A DNA stretch of 64,000 nucleotides from Lumbricus rubellus (Eukaryota; Annelida; Clitellata; Crassiclitellata; Lumbricidae): NCBI GenBank assembly GCA_945859605.1, contig OX243812.1, forward strand, positions 528,710 through 592,709. The letters run 5' to 3'. A program made the position numbers and the translations under genes. Position 1 is the first letter of the stretch; each line of letters opens with the position of its first letter. This document shows positions 1-11,506 of this stretch, piece by piece. A model generated the notes under the pieces. That model saw nothing but the letters and a program-made list of their open reading frames with translations. It was not told the origin of the DNA and searched no databases.

Positions 1-1
1 A

Positions 2-290
2 TCATCATCATCATCGTCATCATCATCCCTTCCATCATCATCCATTCCATCATCATCCATTCCATCATCATCCATTCCATCATCATCCATTCCATCATCA
101 TCCATTCCATCATCATCCATTCCATCATCATCATCCATTCCATCATCATCCATTCCATCATCATCCATTCCATCATCATCCATTACATCATCATCCATTC
201 CATCATCATCCATTCCATCATCATCCATTCCATCATCATCCATTCCATCATCATCCTCGTCATCATTCTCCTCCTCCTCATCCTCCTCAG
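2..290. repeat. 15-bp minisatellite (CATTC/CATCAT type)
   Basis: About 17 copies of a 15-bp unit made of three CAT-type triplets and a CCATTC segment run from the window edge to about 250, then grade into CTCCTC-rich sequence. The unit is a multiple of three, so one + frame stays open (Ser-Ser-Ser-Ile-Pro) into the exon that follows. The stretch is more likely intron or upstream DNA than protein, because a pyrimidine-rich run ending in CAG at 288-290 would make a reasonable splice acceptor. Confidence 0.8.
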
Positions 291-1111
291 CATCCTCATC
301 TCTTCATGCTGCAGCAACGAAGACGATAATTCCGAACACAACGAACGGACAATTGCCAGAAGAAGAAGAAGCAGAAGCAGAAGACAATACACGAAGATCT
401 ATTGTTTCTTCTGACCACCACTGGACACGGTCCAATGGTCAGCCAGGGTCAGCTCCACTCGACCGTGAATGGTCATCGTGTGAAGTCAATGAAGCGGCGC
501 TGACGCACAGACCATTGACGAAATCATCAATTGAAGATAATAACAATAGCAATAACAACAGCAAGAGCAATAACAATAGCAATAGCAACAACTGTGAGGC
601 AACGAATCTGTGTGCAACGGACAACACTGTTGCCTCTCAATCATCCGATGTTCATTCGGTCGATAGAGTTTACCATTCGAATGACTGTTCCAATAATCAT
701 GTCATAAAGACCCATCTTGCTGATCACGTAACAACTGAACATTCGGTTGAGAGGTCAGTGAATCAGATAGACAATAGATTGGACAGGCACCGTGTCACCA
801 CGAGTGACGACGATGATCACGTGACAGCAGGTGTCATCGGTGTTGGGTCAACGATCGTTCGGACCTTTGATGATGCGCTGAATGAGAGAGATGAGAGAGA
901 TGAGGAGGAGAAGGATGGTGCTGCTGCTGCTGCTGCTGCTGATGCTGATGATGCTGAGCCAGACCATCCATACTTCATCCGCATCGCTGCGGAATCTGTT
1001 GCGCCAACGCCCATCCTCAGCAACCGAGGGACGATCAGAGGAGTAAAGAACAGAGTGAGGAGCGGCATCGCTTCAATCCTCGAGAAACACAACAACGGGA
1101 AAAAAACCGTG
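291..1111 (+). CDS. GRXCR1: GRXCR1-like gene, first visible coding exon
   Basis: This exon encodes the N-terminal region of a glutaredoxin domain-containing cysteine-rich protein. In vertebrates this family is needed for actin-rich stereocilia of sensory hair cells. The 5' part is low complexity (Glu-rich, then Asn/Ser and Asp/Ala runs). The family-specific part is at the 3' end: a segment reading ILSNRGTIRGVKNRVRSGIA, which corresponds to the vertebrate motif between the variable N-terminus and the glutaredoxin fold. The exon ends phase 0 at 1111 before GTAGGC. There is no in-frame ATG anywhere from base 2 to 1111, so the start codon lies in an earlier exon or outside the window. The 5' boundary given (after CAG at 288-290) is a guess. 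Identity rests mainly on the agreement of all four exons. Confidence 0.7.
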
Positions 1112-1116
1112 GTAGG

Positions 1117-1517
<401 letters not shown>

Positions 1518-1629
1518 TTGTCATGTGAATGGCTATAATTCGATTAAATTGTAAGAATTGAATGGCTTTGCATTCGTTATTGGAGTCTGCCAACAGTCTC
1601 TGCCTCAAGCAGCATCTCCAACAATCCAC

Positions 1630-1888
1630 ACAACGTGACACAACGCGACACAACGTGACACAACTTGACACAACGTGACACAACGTGACACAACGTGACA
1701 CAACGTGACACAACTTGATACAACGTGACACAACGTGACACAACGTGACACAACGTGACACAACGTGACACAACGTGACACAACGTGACACAACTTGATA
1801 CAACGTGACACAACGTGACACAACTTGACACAACGTGACACAACGTGACACAACTTGACACAACGTGACAAAACGTGACACAACGTGA
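1630..1888. repeat. 10-bp minisatellite, unit ACAACGTGAC
   Basis: About 26 copies of a 10-bp unit, with occasional ACAACTTGAC or ACAACTTGAT variants. It reads open in several frames on the minus strand as Val-Ser-Arg-Cys runs, which are artefacts of the repeat. Confidence 0.95.
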
Positions 1889-2016
1889 CTGTGTTCACCA
1901 TTCACGGAACCACGAATGCCTTCCCTCCCTTCTTTCGTCCGCCAGAGCAGGATGCCTCCTCAACTCCCACCCCAACCCACCAGAACCACCCCTCCGCAAT
2001 CCGCGATTACGAAATG

Positions 2017-2415
2017 ACACACATACATACAGACATACAGACATACATACATACAGACATACATACAGACACACATACAGACATACATGCATACAGACTC
2101 ACATACATACAGACATACATACAGACATACATACAGACATACATGCAGACACACATACAGACATACATACAGACACACATACAGACACACATACAGACAT
2201 ACATGCAGACACACATACAGACACACATACAGACATACATACAGACACACATGCATACAGACTCACATACATACAGACATACATACAGACATACATACAG
2301 ACATACATACAGACATACATACAGACACACATACAGACACACATACAGACATACATACAGACACACATGCATGCATACAGACTCACATACATGCAGACAC
2401 ACATACAGACATAGA
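2017..2415. repeat. CATACAGA-type minisatellite
   Basis: About 400 bp of interleaved ACATACAG and ACACACATACAG units. All apparent long ORFs (Thr/His/Ile-rich on +, Val/Cys/Tyr-rich on -) come from the repeat. Confidence 0.95.
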
Positions 2416-2477
2416 AAAGCATAATAATTATGCAATGCATTCGACTGAATCTAAGTCGGTCGTCGGTCAGCTGCAGC

Positions 2478-3330
2478 TGTTGCCATGGTGTTGTCATGGT
2501 GTTGCCATGGTGTTGCCATGGTGTTGCCATGGTGTTGCCATGGTGTTGACATGGTGTTGCCATGGTGTTGCCATGGTGTTGCCGTGGTGTTGTCATGATG
2601 TTGCCATGGTGTTGTCATGGTGTTGCCATGGTGTTGCCATGGTGTTGACATGGTGTTGCCATGGTGTTGCCATGGTGTTGCCATGGTGTTGCCATGGTGT
2701 TGCCATGGTGTTGCCATGGTGTTGCCATGGTGTTGCCATGGTGTTGCCATGGTGTTGCTATGGTGTTGCCGTGGTGTTGCCGTGGTGTTGCCATGGTGTT
2801 GCCATGGTGTTGCCATGGTGTTGCCATGGTGTTGCCATGGTGTTTCCATGGTGTTGCCATGGTGTTGCCGTGGTGTTGCCGTGGTGTTGCCATGGTGTTG
2901 CCATGGTGTTGCCATAGTGTTGCCATGGTGTTGCCATGATGTTGCCATGGTGTTGCCATGGTGTTGCCGTGGTGTTGCCGTGGTGTTGCCATGGTGTTGC
3001 CATGGTGTTGCCGTGGTGTTGCCGTGGTGTTGCCATGGTGTTGCCATGGTGTTGCCATGGTGTTGCCGTGGTGTTGCCATGGTGTTGCCATGGTGTTGCC
3101 ATGGTGTTGCCGTGGTGTTGCAGTGGTGTTGCCATGGTGTTGCCATGGTGTTGCCATGGTGTTGCCATGGTGTTGCCATGGTGTTGCCATGGTGTTGCCG
3201 TGGTGTTGCCATGGTGTTGCCATGGTGTTGCCATGATGTTGCCATGGTGTTGCCATGGTGTTGCCATGGTGTTGCCATGGTGTTGCCATGATGTTGCCAT
3301 GGTGTTGCCATGGTGTTGCCGTGGTGTTTG
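2478..3330. repeat. 11-bp minisatellite, unit GTTGCCATGGT
   Basis: About 77 copies of an 11-bp unit with scattered CCGTGG, TCATGG and ACATGG variants. Each unit holds an NcoI-type CCATGG palindrome. The unit is not a multiple of three, yet all six frames are largely open, giving ORFs of up to 286 codons that are not genes. Confidence 0.95.
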
Positions 3331-3870
3331 CTAAACTTTGCTTGAAACGATCGATGATTGATCGATCGATTGATTGATCGGAGGTTAAAAGGTAATCGGA
3401 TCCGGATATTATTACATGTATATCAAAGATGGCGATCTATCTTCATCCGTCCACAAGACACTTCCGCTTCGTCATCATCATCATTCAGAAATGTACCTGC
3501 ATGGATAGATGGTCCTGTGACATTGCAAATAGGTTCTGCATACGGGGCCTAGTCCTATCATATATAATAATAATAATACATGTATATAGGTCTAATTGTC
3601 AAGTAAGTTTATTGCTTCATAATTTACAGCTGAACCTATTATTTTCATAGTGGACTATAATACTCTAAATTTACAGAGGAAAAAGCTGTCACTGTCACTC
3701 CGACCATTAAGCCCATATAATTATGTATAATTATACCTTTATAACAGACCATTAAACTTTCGTATCATACTTATTAATTAATAATTTACGATATATAATA
3801 GAAAATGATAGAAGAGAAGAAACGCATGTGCATGATTGTGTTGGTTAATAATTGTTGTCGCTCATCTTAG

Positions 3871-4062
3871 AACTACGTTCATCTGGAGAAAGGTTTGATC
3901 GTCTTCTACACGACTAGTGTCAGTGCTGTTCGAGAGACTTTCGAGAAATGTCTGAAGGTGAAAAGAATTCTCCAGACTCAGATGGTTGACTTCGAAGAGA
4001 GAAATGTCTTCGTCTCGAAAGATCTGCATCAACAACTCATCGAACGTCTGCACCAGCAGCAG

Positions 4063-4094
<32 letters not shown>

Positions 4095-4224
4095 CCACCA
4101 CCACCACCAGCAGCATCATCAGCATCAGCAGCATCAGCAGCAGAAGCAGAAGCAGCAGCAGCAGCAGCAGCTGGATTCATCGCCCGAATTGCCGCAGGTC
4201 TTTGTCGATGGATATCACCTTGGA
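3871..4224 (+). CDS. GRXCR1: GRXCR1-like exon: glutaredoxin core
   Basis: Encodes the N-terminal half of the glutaredoxin-like fold, with IVFYTTSVSAVRETFEKC, then a VDFEERNVFVSKD strand-turn and, after a polymorphic-looking insert, LPQVFVDGYHLG. The acceptor is TCATCTTAG ending at 3870 and the donor is GTAAGA at 4225. The exon is 118 codons, phase 0 at both ends. The insert is a Gln/His tract of about 37 residues (CAG/CAC repeats, about 4054-4170) in a loop before the last glutaredoxin strand, which is unusual in so short a domain. As in vertebrate relatives, no classical CPYC redox centre is visible, so an actin or scaffold role is more likely than disulfide exchange (inference). Confidence 0.85.
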
Positions 4225-4637
4225 GTAAGAACTAACACCATTGCATGCGGTGGATGGTTGGGGAATTAGAATTGACTCTCTTGGGGTGGATGGTTGGAGA
4301 GAATTAGAATTGACTCTCTTAATTGGGGTGGATGGCTGGAGAGAATTAGAATTGACTCTCTTGGGGTGGATGGTTGGAGAGAATTAGAATTGACTCTCTT
4401 AATTGGGGTGGATGGCTGGAGAGAATTAGAATTGACTCTCTTGGGGTGGATGGTTGGAGAGAATTAGAATTAACTCTCTTGGGTGGGATGGTTGGAAAAT
4501 TAGAATTGAATCTCTTGGGGTGGATGGTTGGGGAATTAGAATTGACTCCATTTTGGGATAATTACTGTCTGTCTGTCTCTCTTTCTGTCTCTGTCTGTGT
4601 TTGTGTGTGTCTGTGTCTGTGTATGTCTGTCGGTATA

Positions 4638-4670
<33 letters not shown>

Positions 4671-4985
4671 TTCTCTCTCTGCTTCTGTTTCTTTACTTCC
4701 GCATTGTCTCTGCCCATTGATGTGTTTCGGTATCTGTCCGTCTCTGTGTATTCACAATGGTCATGCCATCACTACATAGTACACACGCGCACTTACACAC
4801 ACACACACACGCACACACACACAAACACACGTGTGCAAGTACATAGGAGCAGAATCCTTAAAGTAGGCCTATTTTTTGTCATATTATTTTAAGTGATACA
4901 GTAAAGGAAAAATGTTTTGCATGGAACGACATGAAATATTCAAAGGTTGTTTTTGATTGTCTGTTTTTTCCTTCAAATCTCATAG
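4225..4985 (+). other. Intron with 38-41 bp and dinucleotide repeats
   Basis: Intron from GTAAGA at 4225 to CATAG at 4985. Bases 4240-4550 hold about eight copies of a 38-41 bp unit containing GGGTGGATGG and GAATTAGAATTGACTC. Bases 4566-4680 are TCTG/TGTC-rich, and a CA tract lies at about 4795-4826. Confidence 0.75.
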
Positions 4986-5051
4986 AATGCTGAAGAAATC
5001 GAGCGACTGAACGAAAGCGGAGTTTTACGAAAAATATTCAGCAACTTCAAG
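4986..5051 (+). CDS. GRXCR1: GRXCR1-like 22-codon exon
   Basis: A 66-bp exon, phase 0 on both sides, encoding NAEEIERLNESGVLRKIF and four more residues. It matches the glutaredoxin C-terminal helix of the family (a Glu-Glu-Ile followed by Leu-Asn-Glu-Ser-Gly). It is flanked by CTCATAG and GTAGAA. Together with the previous exon it completes the glutaredoxin fold. Confidence 0.85.
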
Positions 5052-5919
5052 GTAGAATATTATTATTATTATTATAGATTATTCTACATTGAGACCAGAA
5101 ACCCACAATGGCCACAATTTTATTATGAAGCAATTGAGTCGGCAATTATAATGCATTGGCCTATTACAACATAAATTAAGCAAGAACGTGAAATAAATTG
5201 ATCTCTTCGTTAAAATTAAACCCTCATGACCGATTTAACAATAGACATTATACCGAACTGCATGCTGTGATTAATAATTATTCTACTAGACTAAGTGACA
5301 AAGACATGCTACACGAAAGACACAACAAGTGGCCGAATTAGGCTAATATTAAATTGTGAGCAATTGAACTCTTGATCCAAAGTGACTCTGAGGTCGAACT
5401 GAGAAAGATAAAGAGAGAGATTACAATACTAATAATACCAATAATAATAAGATAATGAAAGCCACCAGGGCTTTAGTTATAATCGCAGGTCAATGCAATG
5501 TTTGCTATTGAAGTTGCCGTATCGATAATTAATCATAGAACAATGTCCAATATCTTACAACAATGTTCAATATCCTACAACAATGTCCAATATCTTACAA
5601 CAATGTTCAATATCTTACAACAATGTCCAATATCTTACAACAATGTCCAATATCTTACAACAATGTTCAATATCTTACAACAATGTTCAATATCTTACAA
5701 CAATGTCCAATGTCTTACAACAATTAATGTCCAATATCTTACAACAACGTCCAATATCTTACTATGGCTACGTTTCTCTACGTCAGAGTCTAAAAGAGTG
5801 ACACTGATAATATTTATAGTCATGCAAAGTTATGTGTGCAACAGCGTGATGCAGTTTTCTCCATATAAAAATGCAACGGTCAATGTGCTATGAATAGTCG
5901 CCTTGTTTCTTTCGTGACG
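5052..5919 (+). other. First part of last GRXCR1-like intron
   Basis: AT-rich intron sequence. Bases 5540-5757 contain about eleven copies of a 20-bp unit (CAATATCTTACAACAATGTC). I see no other features before the splice-junction array that starts at 5920. Confidence 0.7.
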
Positions 5920-6334
5920 AAAGTGCAGCATACAAAGTGCAATTAATGTTTTGTTGTCTTTGCAGAAAGTGCAGCATACAAAGTGCAATTAATGTTTTGT
6001 TGTCTTTGCAGAAAGTGCAGCATACAAAGTGCAATTAATGTTTTGTTGTCTTTGCAGAAAGTGCAGCATACAAAGTGCAATTAATGTTTTGTTGTCTTTG
6101 CAGAAAGTGCAGCATACAAAGTGCAATGAATGTTTTGTTGTCTTTGCAGAAAGTGCAGCATACAAAGTGCAATTAATGTTTTGTTGTCTTTGCAGAAAGT
6201 GCAGCATACAAAGTGCAATTAATGTTTTGTTGTCTTTGCAGAAAGTGCAGCATACAAAGTGCAATAAATTGTTTTGTTGTCTTTGTAGAAAGTGCAGCAT
6301 ACAAAGTGCAATGAATGTTTTGTTGTCTTTGCAG
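5920..6334 (+). repeat. 46-bp array spanning the 3' splice junction of the last GRXCR1-like exon
   Basis: Nine copies of a 46-bp unit (one is 47 bp). Each holds exon-start sequence AAAGTGCAGCAT, a short spacer, and a polypyrimidine acceptor TTTTGTTGTCTTTGCAG (TTTGTAG in one copy). The distance from the first copy to the real exon is 415 bp, or 9 x 46 + 1. The array ends exactly at the functional acceptor at 6334. The first copy lacks an AG before it, as expected if the repeat unit begins inside the exon. Confidence 0.92.
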
Positions 6335-6437
6335 AAAGTGCAGCATCCGAAGTGTTGCACTTATTGCGGTGGCTATCGATTCGTTCCGTGCAATGTTTGC
6401 CATGGAAGCAAGAAATCTCGTCGCAGTCATCATTTCA

Positions 6438-6479
<42 letters not shown>

Positions 6480-6640
6480 CTGAGTTCTGTGTTCTGCGTT
6501 GCACGGCCTGCGATGACAACGGTCTTGTGAAGTGCGAACACTGCAACGCCGTCATCACCATCACTGACAACGACGACCAACCTCTGACACCCATCGACGA
6601 TGGGGTCATGCATGCATGGGGGGCAAGCACCTCCATCTGA
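6335..6640 (+). CDS. GRXCR1: GRXCR1-like last exon: cysteine-rich zinc-type tail
   Basis: Encodes the C-terminal cysteine-rich region. Four CxxC pairs are visible (CTYCGGY, PCNVCHGSKKS, RCTACDDNG, KCEHC), a DnaJ-like double zinc-ribbon arrangement conserved in GRXCR proteins. A poly-Thr tract (ACA repeats, 6440-6480) is inserted between pairs two and three. Reading starts phase 0 after TTTGCAG at 6334 and stops with TGA at 6638-6640. The tail after the last CxxC (about 30 residues) is not conserved. The acceptor of this exon is the last member of the 46-bp array. Confidence 0.9.
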
Positions 6641-6866
6641 CCAGAACGGACCATGATGGTCTGCGGTGGCGGTGGGGGTGGGATGGAGGTGGGGGTTGAG
6701 GTGGGGGGGCGAGGGTGGCGACGATGTAGGAGGCAGACCCATCCACCCATCCACCCAGTGGCACCCACCTGGTGACTGTGGAGCATTCATATAGCGTTGA
6801 CCTCTGACCTTCGGAAGGCAAAGGATAAATATATATATTTACATATATAATTAGATATAGATATAT

Positions 6867-6908
<42 letters not shown>

Positions 6909-7880
6909 TCATCGCAGAAGAGGAAAGTCACAATCATGTCGTCATCTGTTCTTATCAATTATACGCTTTATACATCGAATTCCATTTGTGGCATTTGAGG
7001 AGTAATTAATTAATTGTGCTATAATAAATAAGTGATTAACATATTAAATTTATTTATGTGATAAGCGAAGAGGCGACCGATGAGGTCATTCTTATTAATA
7101 GATTAATATTATTAATAGATTAATGCATTAATAGATTAATGTCGTTGCAACAGTCTTGTATAATTATTATTATTCATGACTGTAGGCCTAACAGTCGATG
7201 ACTGTAGTTGACCTATGAATCCAATGACTGAAGAAAAATAACAATATTACGCTCTTGACCTGATCAACTATGATCATGAAGATTATTTACAACGACGGTA
7301 CTCTCATTATGGAAACTCTCGACGTTCACTTGAATAAGTAAGTAGATAAGTGAATACTTTAATCATCCAACTGCTTAAACCTTACTATGGTTTAGCATAG
7401 GCCTATTAAATATAATTATACATTAAATTAGACCTATGCTTTATATAGTGACGACGTTGATAAGTTGTTCGCCCGTGGGTGGGACAATTCGGTCATGCGG
7501 TCTGGTTTGCATGGAATAGGGTAGTGTCCTGAGTGTCCTCATAGGAGGGAGGAGCGGGTTTAGAAAATGCCCCGAGTCCGTCAAGGCAATGATGAATTAA
7601 GATGCTCCTTTTTGCCGTTCTATATGCAGCTGTTCCAGTGTTGGGTTATTTTCTGGTCTCTGCATGAAGGTAGAGCGAGGCCTTTGTCGCATAATTGGTC
7701 TACTCTAGCTCTATATTCTATTGTCCCGGAAGAGGGGGTAAATGTCCTAGTCAAAATGGGGGGGGGGGGAAATGTCCGAGGGGAATATGTCCGGGGGCGA
7801 TATGTCCGGGGGAAATGTCCTACATTCTACATGTATATGGCCTACCACCACCGACTTCGGCGGAATGATCCAAGTACTTC
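6641..7880. other. 3' flank of GRXCR1-like gene and intergenic DNA
   Basis: G/A-rich sequence, then an AT microsatellite at about 6870-6906. AATAAA at 7023-7028 is a plausible polyadenylation signal about 385 bp past the stop. At 7740-7830 a G-run is followed by several ATGTCC copies between G-runs, which looks like a decayed transposon end. I see no gene. Confidence 0.5.
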
Positions 7881-8073
7881 GTCGCTTCTCGTAGCCGCCG
7901 GAGGGTTGCAGGTTCGAATCCACCTCAAGCCGCCTCGTAGGGACCTGGGTGAGTCCTCCACTCTCAAATATTGCTCATGCGCTTCGGGGTCAAACTCCGA
8001 TTCAGTGTCCGCGCTGTAGTCGGGAGCGATTCTGAGTTGGAATTTTGAAAGGGCGCTATAACAAATGCACATA
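7881..8073 (+). mobile_element. tRNA-derived SINE (copy 1)
   Basis: The left part carries an intact pol III B box, GGTTCGAATCC (7911-7921), preceded by a decayed tRNA-like arm. The body shares long stretches with the SINE at 12189-12398 (tGGGxxAGTCC, TTGCTCA, GCGCTTCGG, CAGTGTCCGC). The 3' end is TTGAAAGGGCGCTATAACA followed by AATGCACATA. That tail resembles the 3' end of the LINE at 54230-54918. The 5' boundary is approximate because the A-box region is degraded. Confidence 0.75.
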
Positions 8074-8389
8074 GGGGAGAATGTCCATGTTTGGGACAGG
8101 TCCTGCGCTGGGACAATTGTGGCAGAGAAGTCGTGGCTATTTAATATCGCGTGTGGCGCCACCCAGGGAACGTAATTTTAATGTGGCAAAATCATACGTC
8201 TTATCCTGCAATGAGGAAAGCGTTTAACAGAAATTATTACAAATTTAATTTTCGGCTTAGAAAATAAATTTTTTACTAACGCAGTCACAACCACTGCATT
8301 AGATGTCTAGTGCTAATTTAGCTTAATAAGATAATATCAGTAGGCTACATTAATTTAGAGCCTTATAATTATTGCAAAGCAGAGGTTCG

Positions 8390-8556
8390 ATCGAATGTTT
8401 GACGTCGCCATTCTTCTCTGTTCTGTGCATTCTTTTTCAGCTTCTTATATCCGTCTTTCATCATCCAGTCCAACAGCCTTTGCCTGGGTCTTCCTCTCCT
8501 TCTTTAATTTCCATTCCGTTTTCCACTCTATGACTGTTCGTAACATCGAGTCTCCT
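8390..8556 (-). mobile_element. LINE 3' relic (endonuclease-RT C-terminus)
   Basis: On the minus strand the sequence reads [20 protein letters not shown] and then [10 protein letters not shown], the typical C-terminal tail of endonuclease/reverse-transcriptase ORFs of non-LTR retrotransposons. A stop precedes it and no RT core remains, so this is a 5'-truncated dead copy. A GT microsatellite (8557-8602) adjoins it. Confidence 0.7.
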
Positions 8557-8557
8557 T

Positions 8558-8602
<45 letters not shown>

Positions 8603-8604
<2 letters not shown>

Positions 8605-10085
8605 TATCCATCTTCTTTGTCATTTGCAACAATAGGACAATAGCAACAATAATTATAGGCCTGCATGTAGGATAAAACAACTAATATAGATTGTATGCTT
8701 CAAAATGTAAAAATTGACACAATTCTGGACATTCCCCCTACAATATATACATACATAAATGTTGATATGAAGTGACGAATAAATTTTTGGAGTCGTTCGG
8801 TTGTATTGTAGGGCCTATTGTATTTGAACATTTATAAAGTAGCTAGGGTGAGCTGTCGGAGGCTCCTAGTGTGCAAGGCCCCGCCAGAAGAATCAGGTTT
8901 CGAGAAGAGAAAACGCAGAAGAGAAACTGCCACACAGAAACTGTGTAGAGTGAACAGAAGGGGAATGATGGGCGGAGACTTGTTCTACAAGCTGCAGGGG
9001 AAGGACCAAAGAAAGACGAGATTTTTGGGGCGGACGAACGACCGAATCGCCGACGAAATTTTCCATTTTTCGCCGGCCCAAAATTTCTGACGACCTTTTT
9101 TGGTAGTTTTGTTGAAATGTTTTGGAAAATATACAATTTTCTGTGTCAAAAAAGAAGCTGATGTTTAGTCCACAAGTGTCTTTTCATCGAAAGTCATAGG
9201 ACTCAAGGATTAGGGGTGGGGGACAAATGCATGGACGGTCCCCCCAGCCCAAACATTGAGGGGCGGTCCGTCCCTCCGTCCCTCTGTCCCCCTAGCCCTA
9301 GGTCTCCGCCCATATCTAGAGCGACGAACCAAGAGGTCAAGATTGTTGGATGGACGAAGTCGACGGTGGGGGGAATTAGCTGAGTGAGGACGAAGCATAA
9401 CATTAGTCATATAATTTGAGACAAGACGGTCAAGACTCCGCTGAGACTTTAGGATCAGAGTGAGGATCTTAAATAGTGTGCGATCGCGGATAGGTTGCTT
9501 ATCGGCTTGCTGAAGATCGAGCAACCCCGACCCCCACCCCCTCCCAAAAAAATCCTGACAACGGTCCGTTGCAGAGGGGCCACTGGAAGTTAATGACAGC
9601 ACCAGTGTTCCGCAAGAGCGTCAGTGCAACCCGCTTTCTGTCCTGCGCTGCAAGACACGCACATCGTTTTTCACCCGTCGTCAACAGTTCATGAATATCT
9701 AATTAGCAGTGATGATAATAATTTTATTACTCTTTTGTCGAGGACGGAGGACGGAAAATTCCCCGGAGGAGACGTGGCCACCTAGCGATTGAGAGACACC
9801 ACCTAGCGATTGAGTGACGATCCGCATAGTAGTTATCGCACTTGCACGTACAGCTGCTGCTGCCGGTGATTGTAGTGGACGTCTGGAGGACCGAGGAAGT
9901 GGACAGTTTAATAAATTTGTGAATAATTATTATTATTGTGATCGGTGTCGATGTCGATGTCTTCATGAAGACCGTCAATTCATTATTGTATCGGTCACTC
10001 ATTCCTTTGACCCTCACCTCTCTTCGTCTCATCCTAACAATTATTATTACGACGGAAGCCTGTCTTAATTGGAAGTTATTTGGAA
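8603..10085. other. Intergenic DNA without a recognised gene
   Basis: Unique sequence with G/C-rich blocks (9200-9310) and short ORFs that do not resemble known proteins and overlap in both orientations. I see no promoter or RNA gene that I can support. Confidence 0.5.
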
Positions 10086-10091
10086 CGACAG

Positions 10092-10382
10092 TCTTCTTCT
10101 TCTTCTTCTTCTTCTTCTTCTTCTTCTTCTTCTTCTTCTTCTTCTTCTTCTTCTTCTTCTTCTTCTTCTTCTTCTTCTTCTTCTTCTTCTTCTTCTTTTT
10201 CTTTCTCTTCCTCTTCCTCTTCCTCTTCCTCTCCCTCTTCCTCTTCCTCTTCCTCCTTTTCCTCCTCCTCCTCCTCCTCCTCTTCCTCTTCCTCTTCCTC
10301 CTCCTCCTCCTCCTTCTCCTCCTCCTCCTCCTCTTCCTCTTCCTCTTCCTCTTCCTCTTCCTCTTCCTCTTCCTCTTCCTCT
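10092..10382. repeat. TTC / TTCCTC microsatellite
   Basis: About 35 TTC triplets (10092-10197) followed by TTCCTC/CTC hexamers (10198-10382). This gives open frames in all directions (poly-Phe, Leu, Ser, Lys, Glu, Arg), none of them genes. Confidence 0.95.
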
Positions 10383-11383
10383 GCACAACAAAGCAGACAG
10401 AGAGACGACGAAGAAATCGTCATAGACACACATCTAGAGAATTACATCAATTAATGGGTCAAATCACTCAAATGGGTTTACGACTCTACCGTTGGACTAA
10501 AGTAGGTCATCATTGTTGGCGTTGTTTCACCGCCGCTGGCGTCTCTCTCTTCAACTTACGGACAACCCTTTTGACCCAACGCAGTGCTCGTGAATAAGCT
10601 GGTGCCCCGCGCTTGGCTTTCGAGTAGCGCTTTAGAAATTTGGAGATTACTATTACGATTTCGATCTCTTCGTCCTAATGACTGCCTACGTAGCCTACGA
10701 CCGACCGACCGACCGACGCCTCTGCTAGTGATTCCTCAATCCTCAGCCGTCAACTGACTAATAATAACTTAACAGTCGTCAGCCTTTAAATCACCGCTTC
10801 ATTCAGTCTGTTAAAACTTTGTGGGAATGATAGGTGGAAGGGGTCAGAGGTGAGAGCAGTCTCATCTTTGTCGAAGTCGGTCGGGTCAACGCGGACAGAA
10901 GAAGAAGAAGAGGAAGAAGAGGAGAGTAGAACTGGTTTTAGGTCTATGACGGCGGATGGCCGACGCATTGTATTTGTTCTTCGAAGAAAAGTTGGGTTTA
11001 CAGCTCTTCCTCTAGCGGAAGCAGCTTCTCTGGCCCAGTGTCGTAGGCACATGCAACGTCCAAAACGCACAGGGTTGGATATCAAAGTCTTGCCGACTTT
11101 TAACAATCATATATTATTAAGGCGGGCGTTTGTAATGCAAACCTATAAGTGAGCATTACATTCTAATAGTATGTCATAAATCTCGCTGCACTAGATGTGA
11201 TTGTTGCGTTATCAAAGGCACCAGACTGCTTTGGCTGTGAAATAATGAATAATGAACTAGAACACTTAATTATTAATATTTACCTGATTTGGGTCTTAGC
11301 CGCAGGTTCCAGCCACCTATCAATTCACGCATAAATTAACAAATTAATGAATTATTTAGCAATACCTGGCTTGTAAGGTGCTA
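10383..11383. other. Upstream flank of the CBP/p300 gene
   Basis: Unique sequence. Two overlapping ORFs on opposite strands (about 10786-11106 minus, 10850-11152 plus) resemble nothing I know. The minus one begins with an Arg/Ala-rich stretch and could be a divergent first exon, but there is no support beyond being open. Confidence 0.4.
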
Positions 11384-11506
11384 GCCACGTGACCAACTTC
11401 GTGAATAATTTAGTTTTCAACTGTCACGTGGTCTGAAGGTAATGAATAATTCATTTCTCTTCATCCGTAGCTGCCATCTTGATTTTCGGGGCTAAAGAAG
11501 ATAATG
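11384..11506 (+). promoter_or_regulatory. CREBBP: Probable CBP/p300 promoter and 5' non-coding exon
   Basis: Two CACGTG E-boxes (GCCACGTGACC at about 11384 and GTCACGTGGTC at about 11425) lie about 40 bp apart. They are followed by GCTGCCATCTTG at 11471, which contains the YY1-type CCAT core common near start sites of housekeeping genes. A strong donor, AATG/GTAAGTG, follows at 11507. The next acceptor on this strand that leads to a coding exon is at 13900. Splicing 11506 to 13901 would leave only an ATG-AAT-TAA mini-uORF upstream of the CBP start. Transcription itself cannot be seen here. Confidence 0.5.

Noticed and set aside
1605..3334. Multiple Val/Cys/Thr/His-rich ORFs on both strands
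   Set aside because: Products of 10-, 8/12- and 11-bp minisatellites.
5989..6360. Cys-rich ORFs on both strands over the 46-bp repeat
   Set aside because: Only artefacts of a 46-bp unit cycling through frames; the real coding starts at 6335.
8818..9136. Opposing 90-97 codon ORFs in intergenic DNA
   Set aside because: No similarity to known proteins, overlapping on both strands, no splice or promoter context.
10065..10597. Poly-Leu, poly-Ser, poly-Glu and Arg/Gly ORFs
   Set aside because: TTC/TTCCTC microsatellite read in different frames.
10786..11152. 106-codon minus ORF and 100-codon plus ORF upstream of CBP
   Set aside because: They overlap on opposite strands and resemble no known protein; a divergent first exon is possible but unsupported.
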